Source: Halieaceae bacterium UBA5085 (GTDB taxonomy: Bacteria; Pseudomonadota; Gammaproteobacteria; Pseudomonadales; Halieaceae). Taken from it: a stretch of 64,000 nucleotides of DNA. The position numbers were made by a program, and so were the translations under genes. This document shows, piece after piece, positions 61,897 through 64,000 of this stretch. The notes below the pieces were generated by a model, which was not told where the DNA came from, searched no databases, and saw only the letters and a program-made list of their open reading frames with translations. Numbering within the stretch: the first letter of the stretch is position 1; each line of letters starts with the position of its first letter. The stretch is taken from NCBI GenBank assembly GCA_002414665.1, contig DIAF01000020.1, positions 40,890 to 104,889 on the forward strand. The letters run 5' to 3'.

Positions 61897-62702
61897 TGCG
61901 CCTTAGCTGGTTCAATATCACGTCGCTGACCCTCGGTTTCGCCTTCCTCTACCTGCCCATGATCATCCTGGTGATCTACAGTTTCAATGAGAGTCGGCTG
62001 GTGACCGTCTGGACTGGCTTTTCCACCAAATGGTACGGAGAACTGCTCAGTAACCAGGCCTTCCTGGACGCTGCCTGGGTCACACTCAAAGTTGCCGTGT
62101 TCTCATCCACGCTGGCCACCGTGCTGGGAACACTGGCGGCCTATGCGCTGGTACGCGGAGCCCGGTTTCCTGGCAGAACCCTGTTTTCAGGCATGATCTA
62201 CGCCCCGCTGGTCATGCCAGAGGTCATCACCGGCCTTTCGCTGTTGCTGCTGTTTATCGGTATCGGTCTCGATCGTGGCGTGTTAACCATTGTTCTGGCG
62301 CACACGACGTTCTCCATGTGTTACGTGTCAGTCGTTGTGTCGTCGCGTCTGGTGAGCTTTGACCAGTCACTGGAAGAAGCCGCTCTCGATCTCGGATGTT
62401 CGCCCTGGGATGCTTTTCGACTGGTCACCCTGCCGATCATTGCGCCCGCCGTTGTTTCAGGCTGGCTGTTGGCGTTCACCCTGTCTCTGGATGACCTTGT
62501 GATTGCCTCCTTCACCACCGGCCCGTCTGCCACCACGCTGCCGATCAAGATATTTTCCGCGGTCCGCCTGGGCGTCAGCCCGGAAATCAATGCCCTCTCC
62601 ACACTCATGATTGCGGTCGTCACCCTCGGCGTTATCATTGCCTCACTGATTTCCAAGCGCAATTTCGTCCGTGAGCAACACGGCGGCGAGGGGCGTCACT
62701 AG
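61896..62702 (+). CDS. potI: polyamine ABC transporter permease PotI
   Basis: A 268-residue permease with six membrane segments and the EAA loop EEAALDLGCSPWDAFRLVTLPIIAPAVVSG near residue 157. The ATG at 61896 overlaps the potH stop (TGATG). It ends the potFGHI set. Confidence 0.95.
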   Translation: MRLSWFNITSLTLGFAFLYLPMIILVIYSFNESRLVTVWTGFSTKWYGELLSNQAFLDAAWVTLKVAVFSSTLATVLGTLAAYALVRGARFPGRTLFSGMIYAPLVMPEVITGLSLLLLFIGIGLDRGVLTIVLAHTTFSMCYVSVVVSSRLVSFDQSLEEAALDLGCSPWDAFRLVTLPIIAPAVVSGWLLAFTLSLDDLVIASFTTGPSATTLPIKIFSAVRLGVSPEINALSTLMIAVVTLGVIIASLISKRNFVREQHGGEGRH

Positions 62703-62736
62703 CGACCGCAGCATCAGATCATCGGAACGTGACAAG

Positions 62737-63465
62737 ATGGGCAAGCTATCAGGAAACGAACCTCAGAACGCGTTTACGACTCGTGGCGTATGGAAAGTGT
62801 ACGGAGAGGGCGCTGCCGAAGTGCAAGCCCTGCGCGGTGTTGATGTCGACATTCCCGCCGGCGAACTGGTGGTACTGCTTGGACCCTCAGGCAGCGGCAA
62901 ATCGACGCTACTGAATATCCTCGGCGGTTTGGACCGCGCCAGCAGGGGCGATGTGCTGTTTCAGGGACGGAATCTCGCGGAGATGACCGATGCGCAACTC
63001 ACCCGCTACCGCAGGGATCACGTTGGCTTTGTTTTCCAGTTTTATAACCTGATGCCGGGACTCACCGCCCACGAAAACATCGAGCTTGTCACGGAAATCG
63101 CCAGCGATCCCATGCCCCCTGCCCATGCCCTGAACCTGGTGGGATTGGGTGATCGTGGCGGAAGTTTTCCAAGCCAACTCTCGGGGGGCGAGCAGCAACG
63201 GGTCGCCATCGCACGCGCGGTGGCAAAACAGCCCAACGTCCTGTTCTGCGATGAACCCACAGGTGCACTGGACAGCAGTACCGGACGAGCCGTACTGCGT
63301 GTACTCAAAGAGGTCAACGAACAGCTGGGAGCCACGGTACTGATCGTGACGCACGCGGCTGCGACGGCGGACATGGCAGACCGGGTTATTCACTTTGCCG
63401 ACGGTCGCATTCGGGATATCCAACGCAATGCTCACAAGCGTGACCCCAGCGACATCGAATGGTGA
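62737..63465 (+). CDS. ABC transporter ATP-binding protein, LolD/MacB type
   Basis: A 242-residue ATPase with Walker A GPSGSGKST, signature LSGGEQQRVAIARA and Walker B VLFCDEPTGALD, the pattern of the LolD/MacB/FtsE group that works with FtsX-like permeases. The ATG at 62737 is preferred; a GTG at 62671 would overlap potI. The following gene is such a permease, so the pair probably forms an exporter or mechanotransmitter. Confidence 0.92.
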   Translation: MGKLSGNEPQNAFTTRGVWKVYGEGAAEVQALRGVDVDIPAGELVVLLGPSGSGKSTLLNILGGLDRASRGDVLFQGRNLAEMTDAQLTRYRRDHVGFVFQFYNLMPGLTAHENIELVTEIASDPMPPAHALNLVGLGDRGGSFPSQLSGGEQQRVAIARAVAKQPNVLFCDEPTGALDSSTGRAVLRVLKEVNEQLGATVLIVTHAAATADMADRVIHFADGRIRDIQRNAHKRDPSDIEW

Positions 63466-63472
63466 CCCGGTC

Positions 63473-64000
63473 GTGACTCCCCTGGATCGCAAGCTGCTCA
63501 GGGACCTCTGGCGGATCAAGGGTCAGGCGGCGGCGATTGCCGCGGTGATTGCCGTCGGTGTTCTGCTGCTGGTGATGATGTCTGGTCTGGTGACTTCACT
63601 GGATGAAACACGGCGCGCCTACTACGAGCGATACCGTTTGGCCGAAGTATTCGCGCCGGTGAAGCGCGCACCTCGACATCTCCTCGCAGAGCTCAGCGCT
63701 CTGCCTTCTGTCGCTGCAGTGGAGGGACGCATTACGGGGCATGCGCTGATCGACCTGCCTGGCCTGGACATCCCGCTGCGCGCCAGGGTCGTATCACTGC
63801 CTGAATTCCACGCACCGCGGCTTAACGGATTCTACCTGAGTTCAGGTCGCGCCCCGCAAAGTGATCGCCACGACGAAATTCTACTGCTCAAGGGTTTCGC
63901 GGAGGCACATAGCCTGCTGCCCGGGGATACGCTGGATATCACCATGAACGGTGCCCGTCACGCGTTACGCATCGTCGGTCTGGCCCAGGCACCGGAATTT
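63473..64000 (+). CDS. FtsX-like ABC permease, 5' part
   Basis: The frame from a GTG at 63473 is open to the end of the window (176 codons). It starts with a short basic segment (RKLLRDLWRIKGQ), then a membrane helix (AAIAAVIAVGVLLLVMMSGLVTSL) and the start of a periplasmic MacB-like core domain (YYERYRLAEVFAPVKRAP...). This matches the large permeases paired with LolD-type ATPases. The C-terminal part lies outside the window. Confidence 0.88.
   Translation, partial: MTPLDRKLLRDLWRIKGQAAAIAAVIAVGVLLLVMMSGLVTSLDETRRAYYERYRLAEVFAPVKRAPRHLLAELSALPSVAAVEGRITGHALIDLPGLDIPLRARVVSLPEFHAPRLNGFYLSSGRAPQSDRHDEILLLKGFAEAHSLLPGDTLDITMNGARHALRIVGLAQAPEF

Noticed and set aside
1..64000. tRNA, rRNA, CRISPR or insertion sequence
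   Set aside because: Gaps between genes are short and none shows a tRNA T-arm pattern, regular spacer repeats, or transposase genes with terminal inverted repeats.

Overview
The window is about 64 kb of dense, high-GC bacterial chromosome. The housekeeping gene order (iscR-iscS, then ndk-rlmN-pilW-rodZ-ispG-hisS-yfgM-bamB-der; secD-secF beside suhB and trmJ; purL and mltF-tadA) is that of a gammaproteobacterium. Pseudomonas-type isocitrate lyase, flavin monooxygenases and an EAL/HD-GYP pair suit a marine aerobic heterotroph, perhaps of the OM60/NOR5 (Halieaceae) group; that last step is inference. I see no rRNA, tRNA, CRISPR array, insertion sequence or phage gene.

1-5.5 kb: isocitrate lyase, then an operon of a beta-helical DUF2807 exported protein, a YtrA-like GntR repressor and an ABC-2 exporter, controlled by a perfect palindrome over its promoter, then a truncated haemoglobin. 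5.5-16.7 kb: the conserved minus-strand housekeeping block. The isc part is shortened: iscR and iscS are present but iscU, iscA, hscBA and fdx are missing, and ndk follows directly. A good IscR type-1 site lies in front of iscR. 16.8-27.8 kb: suhB, secDF, purL, an HsaA-like flavin monooxygenase placed between purL and mltF, and tadA.

27.8-36.7 kb is the most unusual part. Two tandem TPR plus O-GlcNAc-transferase-type (GT41) proteins are transcribed leftward, coupled to tadA. Rightward, a four-gene chain with overlapping starts and stops encodes a 108-residue exported peptide with ten successive X-Pro dipeptides and a C-terminal hydrophobic anchor, a two-domain HtrL/YibB plus GT2-like protein, a Skp1-type GlcNAc transferase (GT60-like) fused to a C-terminal PqqD/RRE domain, and a second GT60-like enzyme. 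I read this as a candidate RRE-guided system that glycosylates a Ser/Thr-Pro-rich surface peptide.

36.7-48.7 kb is accessory metabolism: TetR-FMO-hydrolase, an ammonium channel with a sigma-54-like promoter, a Coq4 homologue, an AraC regulator divergent from an N-acyl-D-amino-acid deacylase-like enzyme with two small genes, a Baeyer-Villiger-type monooxygenase with a clear terminator, and a short MgtE. 48.8-54.6 kb: an HD-GYP protein with an altered HD motif followed by an EAL phosphodiesterase, an NDH-2-like oxidoreductase, DUF808 and EamA membrane proteins. 54.6-64 kb: an orphan urea-type binding protein, a three-gene chain (2-oxoglutarate-type dioxygenase, unknown protein, GNAT-like protein), a polyamine transporter potFGHI, and a LolD/MacB-type ABC exporter cut by the window end.
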